From positions 1 to 64,000 of the forward strand of contig DGTA01000102.1 of the NCBI GenBank assembly GCA_002394165.1: a DNA stretch of 64,000 nt, read 5' to 3'. Positions 1-8,436 of this stretch are shown piece after piece. The notes beneath the pieces are model-generated. The model made no database searches. It was given only the letters and a program-made list of their open reading frames with translations, and was not told the origin of the DNA. How positions within the stretch are numbered: position 1 is the stretch's first letter; the number at the start of each line of letters is the position of its first letter. The DNA is from Lachnospiraceae bacterium UBA4348 (GTDB taxonomy: Bacteria; Bacillota; Clostridia; Lachnospirales; Lachnospiraceae). Position numbers and translations under genes: made by a program.

Positions 1-96
1 GTCAGAATCTGTCATACTTTCATGTATACAAACACCGGACAGGGCTTTGGTAAAACTGCATAAAAATGGGGATGCTATTTCAGCTTTTATAACTAA

Positions 97-125
97 TTGA
101 CTTTGTTGCATACATCAGATAAATT
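97..125 (+). promoter_or_regulatory. Candidate promoter for the TTT/isomerase operon
   Basis: TTGACT at 97-102 and TAAATT at 120-125 are separated by 17 bases, a fair sigma-A match. The spacer holds TTGCATACAT (106-115), a two-mismatch version of the palindrome found at 198-207, and TGTATACA occurs at 23-30. The rest of 1-275 shows no convincing gene. The first gene begins at 276, giving a leader of about 140 bases. No transcript data support this assignment. Confidence 0.35.
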
Positions 126-197
126 TAAAGCATGAACTGGATGCTGGAGGCTGCTGAGAAGACCGCCAATGTCTTAAAAGAAGTAAATGATTGTTTT

Positions 198-207
198 TTG
201 TATACAA
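198..207. promoter_or_regulatory. Operator-like palindrome TTGTATACAA
   Basis: This is a perfect 10-base palindrome, with related copies at 106-115 (TTGCATACAT) and 23-30 (TGTATACA). GTATAC-centred palindromes are typical of FCD-type GntR regulators of sugar-acid and carboxylate operons, which suits the transporter and dehydrogenase genes that follow. No GntR gene lies in the window, so the regulator would be encoded elsewhere. The site is about 70 bases upstream of the first start codon. Confidence 0.4.
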
Positions 208-275
208 CAGATACAAAACAGGTATGAAGCCGGGAGATCGCTTGAACAAAGGCCCGCAGGCCGGAGGTGAGTTTT

Positions 276-1211
276 ATGGTTCAGCTTAGTGAGGTTGTTC
301 GGTTCGGCATGAGCCCGACCATGTTGTTCCCGGAAGGGTTTGATGATGATATCGCGCTGTTTGATGCGTACAGTCAGTGTGCCCCGCTGTTCGAGTTTGA
401 GGCGATGGAGAGCTTCCTGCCCTTTGACGATGCTCTGAGGGGGCGCATCATTAAGATGCTGCGCGGCACGCACAAGGTGCTTAACTACAACACGCCGGGT
501 TACTTCCAGGTGGACGGTCCCTTCAATACCTGCAGCGACGATCTTAAGGTCCGGGAGGGTGCCTATGAGGCGATGCGCCGCCATCTTTTCAACGCGGCGG
601 AGGCTGAGAGCCCGATCTTTGTCGTCACAGGCTGTCACGATGCAGGCGAGGAGAAGAGGCCGGAGCTGATGAAGCGCTACGGGGAATTTTTCTTAAGACT
701 CTGCGAGGAAGCGAAGCAGTTCCCCATCCGCGTGCTGCTCGAACCGATCGAGCGCCATCGCTTTAAGGAACTGATCCTGGGACCGACCGCGGAGTGCGCC
801 GCCTTTATCCGCGACATGCGCGCAAAAGGGGCTGACAACAGCGGGCTGATGATGGATATCGCCCACCTGCCCCTGATGGAGGAGACGGTGGAGCAGGGCA
901 TCGCCGGCAGCGCCGAGATCGGCTTTGAACATGTCCATATGGGAGACGCAGTGCTCGGTGAGGATAATGTGTTCTACGGGCACACCCATCCGCCCCTCGA
1001 GGTGAGAGGATCCCTGTTCTGCCAGAAGGATTTTGAAGACCAGTTTGAGCAGATGATCCGCTGCGGATTTATCGGACGCGGAAAAGAGCGCGCGAGCATC
1101 TCCCTGGAGGTGAAGCCGTATCCGGGCGTCAATCCGGTCACGAGCATCCGGGCCATGTATGAAAAGTGTGTGCGGGCGTTCAATGCGGCGGCGGAGAGAA
1201 CGGGACTGTAA
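276..1211 (+). CDS. TIM-barrel sugar-phosphate isomerase/epimerase-like protein
   Basis: The predicted 311-residue cytosolic protein resembles the xylose isomerase-like TIM-barrel (AP endonuclease 2) superfamily, which includes isomerases and epimerases of sugars and sugar acids. Metal-ligand-type segments are visible: LLEPIERHRF, the MDIAHLP strand, EHVHMGD, and SLEVKPYPG near the C terminus. A GTG at 267 would extend it by three codons, but that GTG lies inside the ribosome site GGAGGTGAG (263-271), so ATG 276 is the better start. It heads an operon with a carboxylate-type transporter and a 2-hydroxyacid dehydrogenase, suggesting sugar-acid catabolism. The exact substrate cannot be read from sequence. 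Confidence 0.72.
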   Translation: MVQLSEVVRFGMSPTMLFPEGFDDDIALFDAYSQCAPLFEFEAMESFLPFDDALRGRIIKMLRGTHKVLNYNTPGYFQVDGPFNTCSDDLKVREGAYEAMRRHLFNAAEAESPIFVVTGCHDAGEEKRPELMKRYGEFFLRLCEEAKQFPIRVLLEPIERHRFKELILGPTAECAAFIRDMRAKGADNSGLMMDIAHLPLMEETVEQGIAGSAEIGFEHVHMGDAVLGEDNVFYGHTHPPLEVRGSLFCQKDFEDQFEQMIRCGFIGRGKERASISLEVKPYPGVNPVTSIRAMYEKCVRAFNAAAERTGL

Positions 1212-1322
1212 GAGCTGCGCCGGATCACGTTAAATGCAGGGCGAAAGCCTTTGTAACTATAGACCCACAAGACAAGGAACCTGTTGTATTGAAACTGTGA
1301 GACAGAAACGGAGGAAAAAAGA

Positions 1323-2297
1323 ATGAAGAAAAGACTGTTACTGTTAGTTGCGGCGGCAGCGATCTCCATGATGGCCGGAACCGTCATGGCGGAAGAAGAA
1401 CTGACTCCCATCGACAACTATCCTGCAAAATCCCTGCAGATCACTGTTCCCCCTTCAGCGGGCGGCGGCACTGATGTCCTGATCCGCGCGATGACTCCGA
1501 AGATGGAAGAATACCTTGGTGTTCCGATCACGGTCGTGAACAAATCCGGCGGCGGCTGCGCCATCGGCTTCGCGGCAGGCGCTGAGGATCCTAACGACGG
1601 TTCCTGCATCACCGCCGGTGTTGCAGAGCTCCTGGGCCTTCCCTATACCACGAGCTTTGAGTACACCTATCATGATTTTGAGCCGATCTGCAACTTCAAC
1701 TCCTGCTACGGCACCATCTGCGTACCGAAGAGTGCGCCGTATGACACCATTGAAGATTTCGTAGCTTACATGCAGGAGAATCCGGGCGTCCGCTTCGCCA
1801 ACTCCGGTATCGGCGGCCCGTGGCACATCCTGGCTGCTGAGTTTGCTGAGGATATCGGCGCTGAAGTCGTTCACGTTCCGTGCGACGGCGGCGGCCCGGC
1901 AGCAACGGCCTGCGCAGGCGGCAATGTGGAAGCGGTCAACGTTTCCGATGCTGAGGTCAAGACCTATGTTGACTCTGACCTTCTGAAGATGCTCCTTACT
2001 TTCAGCCCCGAGAGACTGGAAGGATATCCGGATGTTCCCACCGCTCTTGAAAAGGGCTATGTCGGTGCTGACGTCGTCGTATTCCGCGGCTTCATCGGCC
2101 CCAAGGGAATGCCCCAGGAAGCGATCGACGCTGTTGACGCTGCCACCCGTTATGCGCTGGCAGATCCGGGCGTCCAGGAATTCATGGCGAACAACATGTA
2201 CACCAACAACTACATGAACGCTGAGGACTTCCTCAAGATGATGGATGACATGGACAAGGTCATCGCTGATCAGTGCGAGAAGCTGGGACTTAGCTGA
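1323..2297 (+). CDS. tctC: Tripartite tricarboxylate transporter substrate-binding protein (TctC/Bug family)
   Basis: This 324-residue extracytoplasmic receptor should capture a carboxylate solute for the TctA/TctB permease encoded next. Residues 1-23 are a Sec signal (MKKR, hydrophobic core, cleavage likely after VMA). The mature protein carries the Bug-family start KSLQITVPPSAGGGTD and the FIGPKGMP segment. No lipobox cysteine is present, which is unusual for a receptor in a Gram-positive cell. AACGGAGG lies just upstream of ATG 1323. Family assignment is firm; the ligand is not known. Confidence 0.9.
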   Translation: MKKRLLLLVAAAAISMMAGTVMAEEELTPIDNYPAKSLQITVPPSAGGGTDVLIRAMTPKMEEYLGVPITVVNKSGGGCAIGFAAGAEDPNDGSCITAGVAELLGLPYTTSFEYTYHDFEPICNFNSCYGTICVPKSAPYDTIEDFVAYMQENPGVRFANSGIGGPWHILAAEFAEDIGAEVVHVPCDGGGPAATACAGGNVEAVNVSDAEVKTYVDSDLLKMLLTFSPERLEGYPDVPTALEKGYVGADVVVFRGFIGPKGMPQEAIDAVDAATRYALADPGVQEFMANNMYTNNYMNAEDFLKMMDDMDKVIADQCEKLGLS

Positions 2298-2337
2298 TCT
2301 GCCTGTAAATAACGAATACCGGTAACGGATCAGATTT

Positions 2338-2371
2338 ATACAGGAGGGGCTGGTTCCAGTCCCTCCTGTAT
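2338..2371 (+). other. Intra-operon stem-loop after tctC
   Basis: ATACAGGAGGG (2338-2348) pairs with CCCTCCTGTAT (2361-2371), and the loop contains a second pairing CTGG/CCAG. There is no T-run after the stem, so it is less a terminator than an RNA end-protector or processing site. Such structures often keep the receptor mRNA more abundant than the permease mRNA. The effect here is inferred. Confidence 0.5.
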
Positions 2372-2391
2372 CTTCAAACTGGAGAAAAGTT

Positions 2392-2877
2392 ATGAAAAGA
2401 ATTTCTGATGTCATATCGATCATCTTTATCGCGATCGCCGCGACGTTCTTCGTGATGGCCGGATCCTTTCCGGAGGGCTCCAACGGCGCCACAGGCCCCG
2501 GATGGTTCCCGCGCATCATGTGCGTGATCATCATTCTCCTGTCCGTGATCAACCTGGTCACGACAAACATAGATTTCGCTGCGAAGAGTGAGGAGGAGAA
2601 ACAGAAGGACAGAAGCATTGCTCTTAAGCTGTTGTCGAAGGACAACATGATCGTCTGGGTGACGATCATCGCGACCCTCCTGTACGTGCTGGGCATCCAG
2701 TATGTCGGCTTTGTCGTGAGCTCCATCGTTTATATGCTCGTTATGAACCTGTATTACAAAGTACCTGAGATCAACAAACCGGCAGCGTTCATCATTCCCT
2801 TTGCGGTGACGGGCGTCCTGTACTACGTGTTCACCAATCTGCTCCACGTGGTCCTGCCGTCCGGTTTCCTCATCTGA
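2392..2877 (+). CDS. tctB: Tripartite tricarboxylate transporter small permease TctB
   Basis: A 161-residue membrane protein of the size and pattern of TctB: a helix at about residues 5-25, a second at about 40-60 after the GPGWFPRI motif, then a charged loop (KSEEEKQKDR) and two helices in the C-terminal half. GPGWFPR is the recognisable TctB signature. It lies between the receptor and the large permease, as is standard for the family. GGAGAAAAG precedes ATG 2392. Confidence 0.85.
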   Translation: MKRISDVISIIFIAIAATFFVMAGSFPEGSNGATGPGWFPRIMCVIIILLSVINLVTTNIDFAAKSEEEKQKDRSIALKLLSKDNMIVWVTIIATLLYVLGIQYVGFVVSSIVYMLVMNLYYKVPEINKPAAFIIPFAVTGVLYYVFTNLLHVVLPSGFLI

Positions 2878-2915
2878 TAGACGGCGCGCTTCCTGTAAAG
2901 AAAGGATGAACAGCT

Positions 2916-4403
2916 ATGATAACGATCTTACAAAACCTGTTCCAGCCCATCGTCCTGCTCAGCACACTGGCCGGCGTGGTCATGGGAATCGCTTTCGGAG
3001 CGATGCCCGGCCTGACCTCCACCATGGGTGTCTGCCTGCTGATGCCGCTGACCTTCGGGATGGACGCGGCGCCCGGTATGCTGATGCTGATCGGCATCTT
3101 CTGCGGCGCCCTCTACGGCGGGTCCATCACGGCCTGCCTGATCAATACGCCGGGTACGCCCAGTGCAGCAGCGACCGTTCTTGACGGTTACCCGATGACG
3201 CTTAAGGGCGAGGCGGGTCGGGCCCTGGGCATCTCCACGGTATCGTCCTTCGGCGGCGGTATCATTTCCGGCATCGTCATGATCCTCATCGCCCAGCGTC
3301 TGGCCATGCTCTCCTTAAGCTTCTCAGCTCCGGAGACCTTCTCGCTGGCGTTCTTCGGCCTTTCCATCATCGCCTCCATCAGCGGCAAGAACCTGGTGAA
3401 GGGCCTGATGGCGGGCTGCATGGGCATTCTTCTGTCCATGATCGGCATTGACAACATTACCGCTTTCTCGCGGTTCAATTTCGGATCGGTCTTCCTGATG
3501 AAGGGTCTCTCCTTCATCCCCGTGCTGGTCGGACTGTTCGCCCTGAGCCAGTGCTTCATCACCTGTGAGGAGCTCTACGTCGAGCGTCCCCAGGCCAAGA
3601 AGACCAGGAACCCGATCCCGAGCAAAAAAGACCTTCGCATCATCATCCCGACCATCATCCGCGGCGGTATCACCGGTACATTTATCGGCATCATCCCCGG
3701 TGCCGGCGGCGATATCAGCGCTTTCATCTCCTACGATATGGAGCGCCGCTTCTCCAAGCACCCGGAACTGTTCGGGACCGGCCTTCCCGAGGGCATTGCC
3801 GCGCCGGAGTCCTCCAATAACGGCACCACCGGCGGCGCCCTGATCCCGCTGCTGACCCTCGGCATCCCGGGCGACGCCAACACGGCCATCATGCTGGGCG
3901 CGCTGCAGATGCACAACATGACGCCCGGCCCGTCCCTGTTCCTGACAAGGCTGACCGACGTCCATACCATTTTCGCAGGCTTCATGCTGGCGAACGTCTT
4001 CGTCCTGACGCTTGGCCTTCTTGGCCAGAACATGTTCGTCAAGATCGTGTCCATCCCGAAGCGCATCCTGGTCCCCGTGATCATGGTCATGTGCGCCATC
4101 GGATCCTACTCGATCAACAACAATTTCTACGATGTCCTGGTGATGTTCATCGCCGGCGTGGTCGGCTACTTCCTGACCAAGGGCGGGTTCCCGCTTTCAC
4201 CCATCGTGCTGGCACTGATCCTGGGCCAGATGTGTGAGGGCAACTTCCGCCGCAGCCTGGTCATGAGCCAGGGCAGCTACAAGATCTTCTTCACCAGGCC
4301 GATCTGCGCCGCTTTCATCCTCCTCGGCACAGCCGCCATCGTGTGGCCGCTGATCAAGGGGATCCGCGGGTACATTAAGCGCCGGAAAGGAATAACAGCC
4401 TAA
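2916..4403 (+). CDS. tctA: Tripartite tricarboxylate transporter large permease TctA
   Basis: The 495-residue polytopic protein is the channel-forming subunit of the TTT system, driven by an ion gradient. Diagnostic motifs are NTPGTPSAAAT at about residues 76-86 and its internal-repeat partner near residues 306-330 (LTLGIPGDANTAI). Length matches the usual 500 residues. Its stop codon overlaps the next gene's ATG by one base (TAATG at 4401-4405), implying translational coupling with the dehydrogenase. The start is supported by AAAGGATG about 10 bases upstream. Confidence 0.93.
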   Translation: MITILQNLFQPIVLLSTLAGVVMGIAFGAMPGLTSTMGVCLLMPLTFGMDAAPGMLMLIGIFCGALYGGSITACLINTPGTPSAAATVLDGYPMTLKGEAGRALGISTVSSFGGGIISGIVMILIAQRLAMLSLSFSAPETFSLAFFGLSIIASISGKNLVKGLMAGCMGILLSMIGIDNITAFSRFNFGSVFLMKGLSFIPVLVGLFALSQCFITCEELYVERPQAKKTRNPIPSKKDLRIIIPTIIRGGITGTFIGIIPGAGGDISAFISYDMERRFSKHPELFGTGLPEGIAAPESSNNGTTGGALIPLLTLGIPGDANTAIMLGALQMHNMTPGPSLFLTRLTDVHTIFAGFMLANVFVLTLGLLGQNMFVKIVSIPKRILVPVIMVMCAIGSYSINNNFYDVLVMFIAGVVGYFLTKGGFPLSPIVLALILGQMCEGNFRRSLVMSQGSYKIFFTRPICAAFILLGTAAIVWPLIKGIRGYIKRRKGITA

Positions 4404-5359
4404 TGAAAATCGTATTCAGCCACAACATTCCTGAAGAATATCATCAGGAATACACGAAGGACATGACCGTAGTCAAACCGGAGGGCTTCCTGGAGTGCTG
4501 GAAGAGGGAGGACCTGTTGAAGGAGCTTCCCGATACGGACATCATGATCACGATCATGGATTATCCCTTTGACAGGGAGCTGATCGACGCGGCCCCGAAC
4601 CTGAAGGCGATCGGCAACCAGGGCTCCGGTACGGACAAGATCGACGTGGCCTACGCCAAAGAGAAGGGTGTGGCGGTGTGCAACGCGCCGCGCGCGGTCA
4701 TCGATGCCACCAGCGAGATGACCATCGCCCTGATGATGGCGGCCTGCCGCGGCGTGGTCCGCTATGACCGGAACCTGCGCAGCACGCTGGTGATGGAACG
4801 CCCGCTCTACTTTGACGGCGACATGACGCTCTATGACAAGACACTGGGTGTGATCGGCATGGGCCGTATCGGCTATGTGGTCGCCACAAAGGCGCATGCG
4901 CTGGGCATGAAGATCATCTACACCGATATGTTTGACCTGGACAAGGAGCGCTCCGAGGCGCTCGGCGGCGCGGTCCGCATGAGCATGGAGGATCTGCTCG
5001 CTGCGGCGGACGTGGTGACCATCCACATGCCGCTGATGGAGTCGACCTATCATCTGATCGACGCCGGAAAGCTGGCGCTGATGAAGCCGACAGCCTACCT
5101 GATCAATGCAGCCCGCGGGCCGATCGTGGAGGAGAAGGCGCTGGTGGATGCGCTGAAAAACCGCCGCATCAAAGGCGCGGCGCTGGATGTGCACGAGTTT
5201 GAACCCAATCTCTCACCGGAGGTGGCGCAGCTCGACAATATCGTGGTCACTCCTCACTGCTGCACCAACCTGACTTCCGAGCGCGTGAGGCTGCTCCATG
5301 AAGCGCTTGACGGCGTTGCGGCTGTCCTTAAGGGCGAAAGACCGTACAATCAGCTTTAA
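4403..5359 (+). CDS. D-isomer-specific 2-hydroxyacid dehydrogenase
   Basis: The 318-residue NAD(P)-dependent enzyme probably interconverts a 2-hydroxyacid and 2-oxoacid imported by the preceding transporter. The cofactor fold shows GMGRIG at residues 152-157, with an acidic residue after the next strand (YTD at 173-175). The catalytic set is visible: Arg238 in NAARGPIV, Glu265 in DVHEFEP and His285 in TPHCC. Length is typical. Family is secure; whether it is a glyoxylate/hydroxypyruvate-type or 3-phosphoglycerate-type enzyme cannot be decided. Confidence 0.88.
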   Translation: MKIVFSHNIPEEYHQEYTKDMTVVKPEGFLECWKREDLLKELPDTDIMITIMDYPFDRELIDAAPNLKAIGNQGSGTDKIDVAYAKEKGVAVCNAPRAVIDATSEMTIALMMAACRGVVRYDRNLRSTLVMERPLYFDGDMTLYDKTLGVIGMGRIGYVVATKAHALGMKIIYTDMFDLDKERSEALGGAVRMSMEDLLAAADVVTIHMPLMESTYHLIDAGKLALMKPTAYLINAARGPIVEEKALVDALKNRRIKGAALDVHEFEPNLSPEVAQLDNIVVTPHCCTNLTSERVRLLHEALDGVAAVLKGERPYNQL

Positions 5360-5422
5360 TTGCTTTTATAACTGGAAAAAGATACTCGAATGACATTCCC
5401 GTTGATTAAAGGAGAAGACGTC

Positions 5423-6460
5423 ATGGCAGCATCAAAAAAGATTTTGATCAATGATATGCCCGGCCTGTACGCGGTCGCAACTGTGATACTGGACGGGGAA
5501 CCCTACTACGCGGCGGCGTCTGAGCAGAGGAACGGCCTGGTGGCCGTTGTCAGCTGCGCCACGGATGAGGTGCATTGGATCGAGGGCGGAAAAGGCGGCG
5601 TCATGGGCCTGATGAACTCCGTGAAGGAGAACCGCCTGCTCTCCATTGAGGAATTCTATCCCGGCTTCGACGCGGCGCACTCCAAAATAGTGGAGATCAC
5701 GCTGGAGAAAAAGGACGGCAGGTGGCAGGCTGCTTCCCGCAAAGAACTGGCCGAGGTGCCTTACCTGCACCGGCTGGCCCTGATCAGGGAGAGCGACGGC
5801 TGGTACCTCGCCGCCGGCAAACTCACCACCGGGAAGGACTTTACGGATGACTGGTCGAGGGGCGGCACGCTGGAAATGCTCGCCTTCGACGGGGAACAGG
5901 TCACCGGCAGGGAGACCGTCCACGAAGGCCTTTTCAAGCATCACGCCATGCTGACCGAGCGCCGCGAAGAGGGGGACATCCTCTATTTCGGCGGCACCGA
6001 AGGGACTTTCGCGGCGACGCGCGAGAACGGCGCCTGGAAGATCCGGCAGCTTCTGGATGCTCCCACCAGCGAGATCGTCTATGAAGACCTCGACGGAGAC
6101 GGCGAGCGTGAACTTGCCATTGTCGAGGAGTTCCACGGCGACAAACTGGTCATTTTCAAAAAATGGGGAGACGGAGACTTCGAGAGAGCACTGGAGTATC
6201 CCCTGAAACTAGGCCATGTCCTCTGGGGCGGCACCTTTGCCGGACAGATGAGCCTCGTCTCCGGCAGCCGCGAAGGATCGCGCGAACTGACCATCCGCAC
6301 CTTCACCCCTGACGCGGAAGGCGGCATCGCCCTCGCGCAGGAGACCACCGTCGAAGAAGGCGGCGGCCCCTCCCAGGTAAGCGTGCGCGACCTCGGCGAA
6401 GGCGGCGAGATCCTCGTTTCAGAGTATGCCCTGGGGCAGCTGGCGAAATACACATTTTAA
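5423..6460 (+). CDS. Propeller-like protein of unknown function, last gene of the TTT operon
   Basis: I do not recognise a named family. The 345-residue protein lacks a signal peptide and is rich in alternating hydrophobic strands separated by short charged turns, as in beta-propellers. One FG-GAP/VCBS-like turn, EDLDGDGERELAIVEEF, is visible about two thirds along. An ATG at 5390 is possible, but AAAGGAGAAG followed by ATG 5423 is a far better start. It is 63 bases after the dehydrogenase and is followed by a strong hairpin at 6539, so it is probably co-transcribed. A lactonase-like or sensor role is possible but unproven. Confidence 0.6.
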   Translation: MAASKKILINDMPGLYAVATVILDGEPYYAAASEQRNGLVAVVSCATDEVHWIEGGKGGVMGLMNSVKENRLLSIEEFYPGFDAAHSKIVEITLEKKDGRWQAASRKELAEVPYLHRLALIRESDGWYLAAGKLTTGKDFTDDWSRGGTLEMLAFDGEQVTGRETVHEGLFKHHAMLTERREEGDILYFGGTEGTFAATRENGAWKIRQLLDAPTSEIVYEDLDGDGERELAIVEEFHGDKLVIFKKWGDGDFERALEYPLKLGHVLWGGTFAGQMSLVSGSREGSRELTIRTFTPDAEGGIALAQETTVEEGGGPSQVSVRDLGEGGEILVSEYALGQLAKYTF

Positions 6461-6648
6461 AGTGTGCCATTTTAAGGGGTCTGACCCTTTTCGTACGTTG
6501 AAGTGCGAAACTGATCTGATCTCTCATATGCCGAAAACGGCGGTTCCACACCCTCTGTCTCACATCGTGGGTTGTGGAGCCGCCTTTATTATGCATAACA
6601 TTTTCGCGCGGTGAAGCGCGAAAAGGGTCAGCCCCCTAAAATACACTT
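6461..6648. repeat. REP/MITE-like element, copy 1
   Basis: The ends are inverted repeats: AAGTGTGCCATTTTAAGGGG continuing into TCTGACCCTTTTCG at the left, and CGAAAAGGGTCAGCCCCCT running to ACACTT at the right. Inside are two small hairpins with related loops (TTTCGTAC-GTTGAA-GTGCGAAA and TTCGCGC-GGTGAA-GCGCGAA) and the terminator-like stem at 6539. A related element begins at 55033. No transposase is encoded within, so it would be mobilised in trans, for example by a REP-associated tyrosine transposase. That last point is inference. Confidence 0.6.
6539..6590 (+). terminator. Terminator-like hairpin inside the REP element
   Basis: GGCGGTTCCACA pairs with TGTGGAGCCGCC (one G-U pair), with CCC/GGG extending the stem, and is followed by TTTATTAT. 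It lies about 80 bases after the propeller gene and probably ends the operon. The mobile-looking element may therefore have supplied the operon's terminator. Confidence 0.55.
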
Positions 6649-6699
6649 GAATTCTTATCCGAAATATGATGTCATTGAAAGTGAAAGGACACCTGGCGG

Positions 6700-7470
6700 G
6701 TGTCTGTCAGGGTGATGATGGCAGGGGGATTTTTAATTGTGAAGACGGTATTTCGGATCATTCGCGTAATCGTCGGGATTTCGGCTGTGTGTGCGGCTGC
6801 AGCCGGTATTTTCCAGATTTTCGAGAAAAATGAGAGCGGCCATAAGCCGTATGGTGTATACGAGAAATATGTCAAGCGTCCGCTGGATGTGTTTCTGTCG
6901 ACGGGGGCCCTTATCGTATTCGGTCCTGTGCTGATCGTTATTGCCATTTTAGTGCGTGTTAAACTTGGTTCTCCGGTCCTGTTTGTCCAGGAACGCCCTG
7001 GCAGGGACGGAAAGATCTTTAAAATGTTTAAATTCCGGACGATGACGGACCGCAGGGATGAGAAAGGCCGCCTGCTGCCCGACAAAGACCGGCTGACGCC
7101 GTTCGGGGCGGCTTTGCGCAGCACGTCTCTGGATGAGCTGCCTGAGCTGATCAATATCATAAAGGGAGACTGTGCGGTGTGCGGGCCCAGGCCGCTCCTG
7201 GTGCAGTATTTGGAAAGATATGATGAACACCAGGCCAGACGCCATGAGGTGCGCCCGGGATTTACCGGGCTGGCCCAGACTCATGGAAGGAATGCGATCT
7301 CCTGGGAAGAGAAATTTGACTGGGACGTCAGATATGTTGATAAGATCACCTTCCTGGGCGATGCGAAGATTATCCTGGACACGGTTCGGACGGTGATAAA
7401 GCGTGAAGGGATCAGCTCGGCTACATCGAGCACGATGGAAGAATTCATGGGTACTGCAAAGCCGCAGTAA
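6700..7470 (+). CDS. Initiating sugar transferase (undecaprenyl-phosphate sugar-1-phosphate transferase)
   Basis: A 256-residue member of the bacterial sugar transferase family (PF02397) that starts polysaccharide repeat units by moving a sugar-1-phosphate onto undecaprenyl phosphate. Visible family features are the KRPLDVFLS entry segment with a membrane-embedded helix, FVQERPGRDGKIFKMFKFRTM, the catalytic DELPEL box, GPRPLL and RPGFTGLAQ. An extra N-terminal hydrophobic segment precedes the core. The start is uncertain: GTG 6700 has AAAGGA at 6684-6689, and GTG 6739 has AGGGGG at 6723-6728. It lies far from the polysaccharide locus at 31 kb. Confidence 0.9.
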   Translation: MSVRVMMAGGFLIVKTVFRIIRVIVGISAVCAAAAGIFQIFEKNESGHKPYGVYEKYVKRPLDVFLSTGALIVFGPVLIVIAILVRVKLGSPVLFVQERPGRDGKIFKMFKFRTMTDRRDEKGRLLPDKDRLTPFGAALRSTSLDELPELINIIKGDCAVCGPRPLLVQYLERYDEHQARRHEVRPGFTGLAQTHGRNAISWEEKFDWDVRYVDKITFLGDAKIILDTVRTVIKREGISSATSSTMEEFMGTAKPQ

Positions 7471-7482
7471 GGCTGCGCGCCT

Positions 7483-7501
7483 CCGGCCCGGTACGGGCCG
7501 G
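7483..7501. other. GC-rich palindrome between convergent genes
   Basis: CCGGCCCG, loop GTA, CGGGCCGG is a perfect 8-base-pair stem between the ends of the sugar transferase (plus) and AraC (minus) genes. Neither side has a good T-run, so a role as a bidirectional terminator is possible but weakly supported. Confidence 0.35.
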
Positions 7502-7508
7502 AAACAGT

Positions 7509-8363
7509 TTACAGGTTGTACATCGCCCTGTACTCCGAGGGCGTACACCCTTTGATCAGCTTGAACATCCTGATGAAGGATGAGAGGCTGGTAAAACCTG
7601 ATGCAAGAGAAGCTTCTGTGACGGACATTTCGGGCCGGATCAGGAGCTTTTCTGCGTTCTCGATCCTTTTCTGGTTGAGGTACTTGTAAAAGCTGATATT
7701 GGTGAACTGCTTGAAGAGCCGGCTGAAGTGATACTTCGAGAAGCCTGCGCGGTCCGCCACCATGTCCAGTGTCAGATCTTCGGTGCAATGCTCGTTGATA
7801 AAGTTGCACACGTCCATGAACTTATCCATATATTCGCGCTGCTTACTGCCGCTGGCTCCGAGCGGGCTCGTGTTTGCCGCGTGATTGCGGCGGATCAGCA
7901 CCATCATTTCCATGAGCTTGCTGTAGATGGAGGCCTCAAAGAAGACCTCCTCCTGTCTGTATTCCCGGACGATCTCCGAAAACAGTCGATGAACATCATC
8001 ATAGATCTCGGGCGAGGTTGTCGGCGAGATGATCAGAGCCGGGTAGAGGATAGTAAGGTAGGCCTCCACGTCGGAAAGCTGCGTGACGGAGGACATCTCC
8101 GCCTGGAAGATCCAGCGCTGCCCCTCGCAGGCTTCCAGCGAGTGGAGGGCGCCGGGGCAGATGAATAGGATGTCGCCCTCCTGCAGCGTGCACTTCTGGC
8201 CGTCGCACTCAAGAGAGTAGGAGTTGTGCGCCGGCATGATGATCTCTATGCAGGTGTGCCAGTGGCGGGGATAAGCCTCATAATCCGTATTGTCGTAGAG
8301 CTGGAGGGAAGAACTGTCCCGGTATTCGACGGTTTCATAGACACCATTGAGATTAGCGATCAT
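7509..8363 (-). CDS. AraC-family transcriptional regulator with N-terminal cupin
   Basis: The 284-residue protein has a cupin-type ligand domain in roughly the first 150 residues (RHWHTCIEIIMPAHN, LQEGDILFICPGALHSL) and an AraC/XylS double helix-turn-helix in the last 100 (LDMVADRAGFSKYHFSRLFK, and VTEASLASGFTSLSSFIRMF). AGAGAGG lies eight bases before ATG 8363. It is divergent from a sugar ABC importer and GH3 gene, the usual arrangement for a regulator that senses an imported sugar and activates the importer. Ligand unknown. Confidence 0.92.
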   Translation of the reverse strand: MIANLNGVYETVEYRDSSSLQLYDNTDYEAYPRHWHTCIEIIMPAHNSYSLECDGQKCTLQEGDILFICPGALHSLEACEGQRWIFQAEMSSVTQLSDVEAYLTILYPALIISPTTSPEIYDDVHRLFSEIVREYRQEEVFFEASIYSKLMEMMVLIRRNHAANTSPLGASGSKQREYMDKFMDVCNFINEHCTEDLTLDMVADRAGFSKYHFSRLFKQFTNISFYKYLNQKRIENAEKLLIRPEMSVTEASLASGFTSLSSFIRMFKLIKGCTPSEYRAMYNL

Positions 8364-8436
8364 AAAAAAACCTCTCTGCTTGCATATTTATTTGATAAAA
8401 ACTGTATATATGTGTCGAAAGTTGGGATACCTATAA

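Noticed and set aside
132..227. A 31-codon plus-strand open frame before the first gene
   Set aside because: Only a weak ribosome site (TAAAG) precedes it, it overlaps the operator-like palindrome, and it has no recognisable motif. A leader peptide is possible but unsupported.
1232..1258. A GGGCGAAAGCC hairpin before tctC considered as part of a c-di-GMP riboswitch
   Set aside because: Only a GNRA-type hairpin is visible; the other conserved stems and the expression platform of that class are missing.
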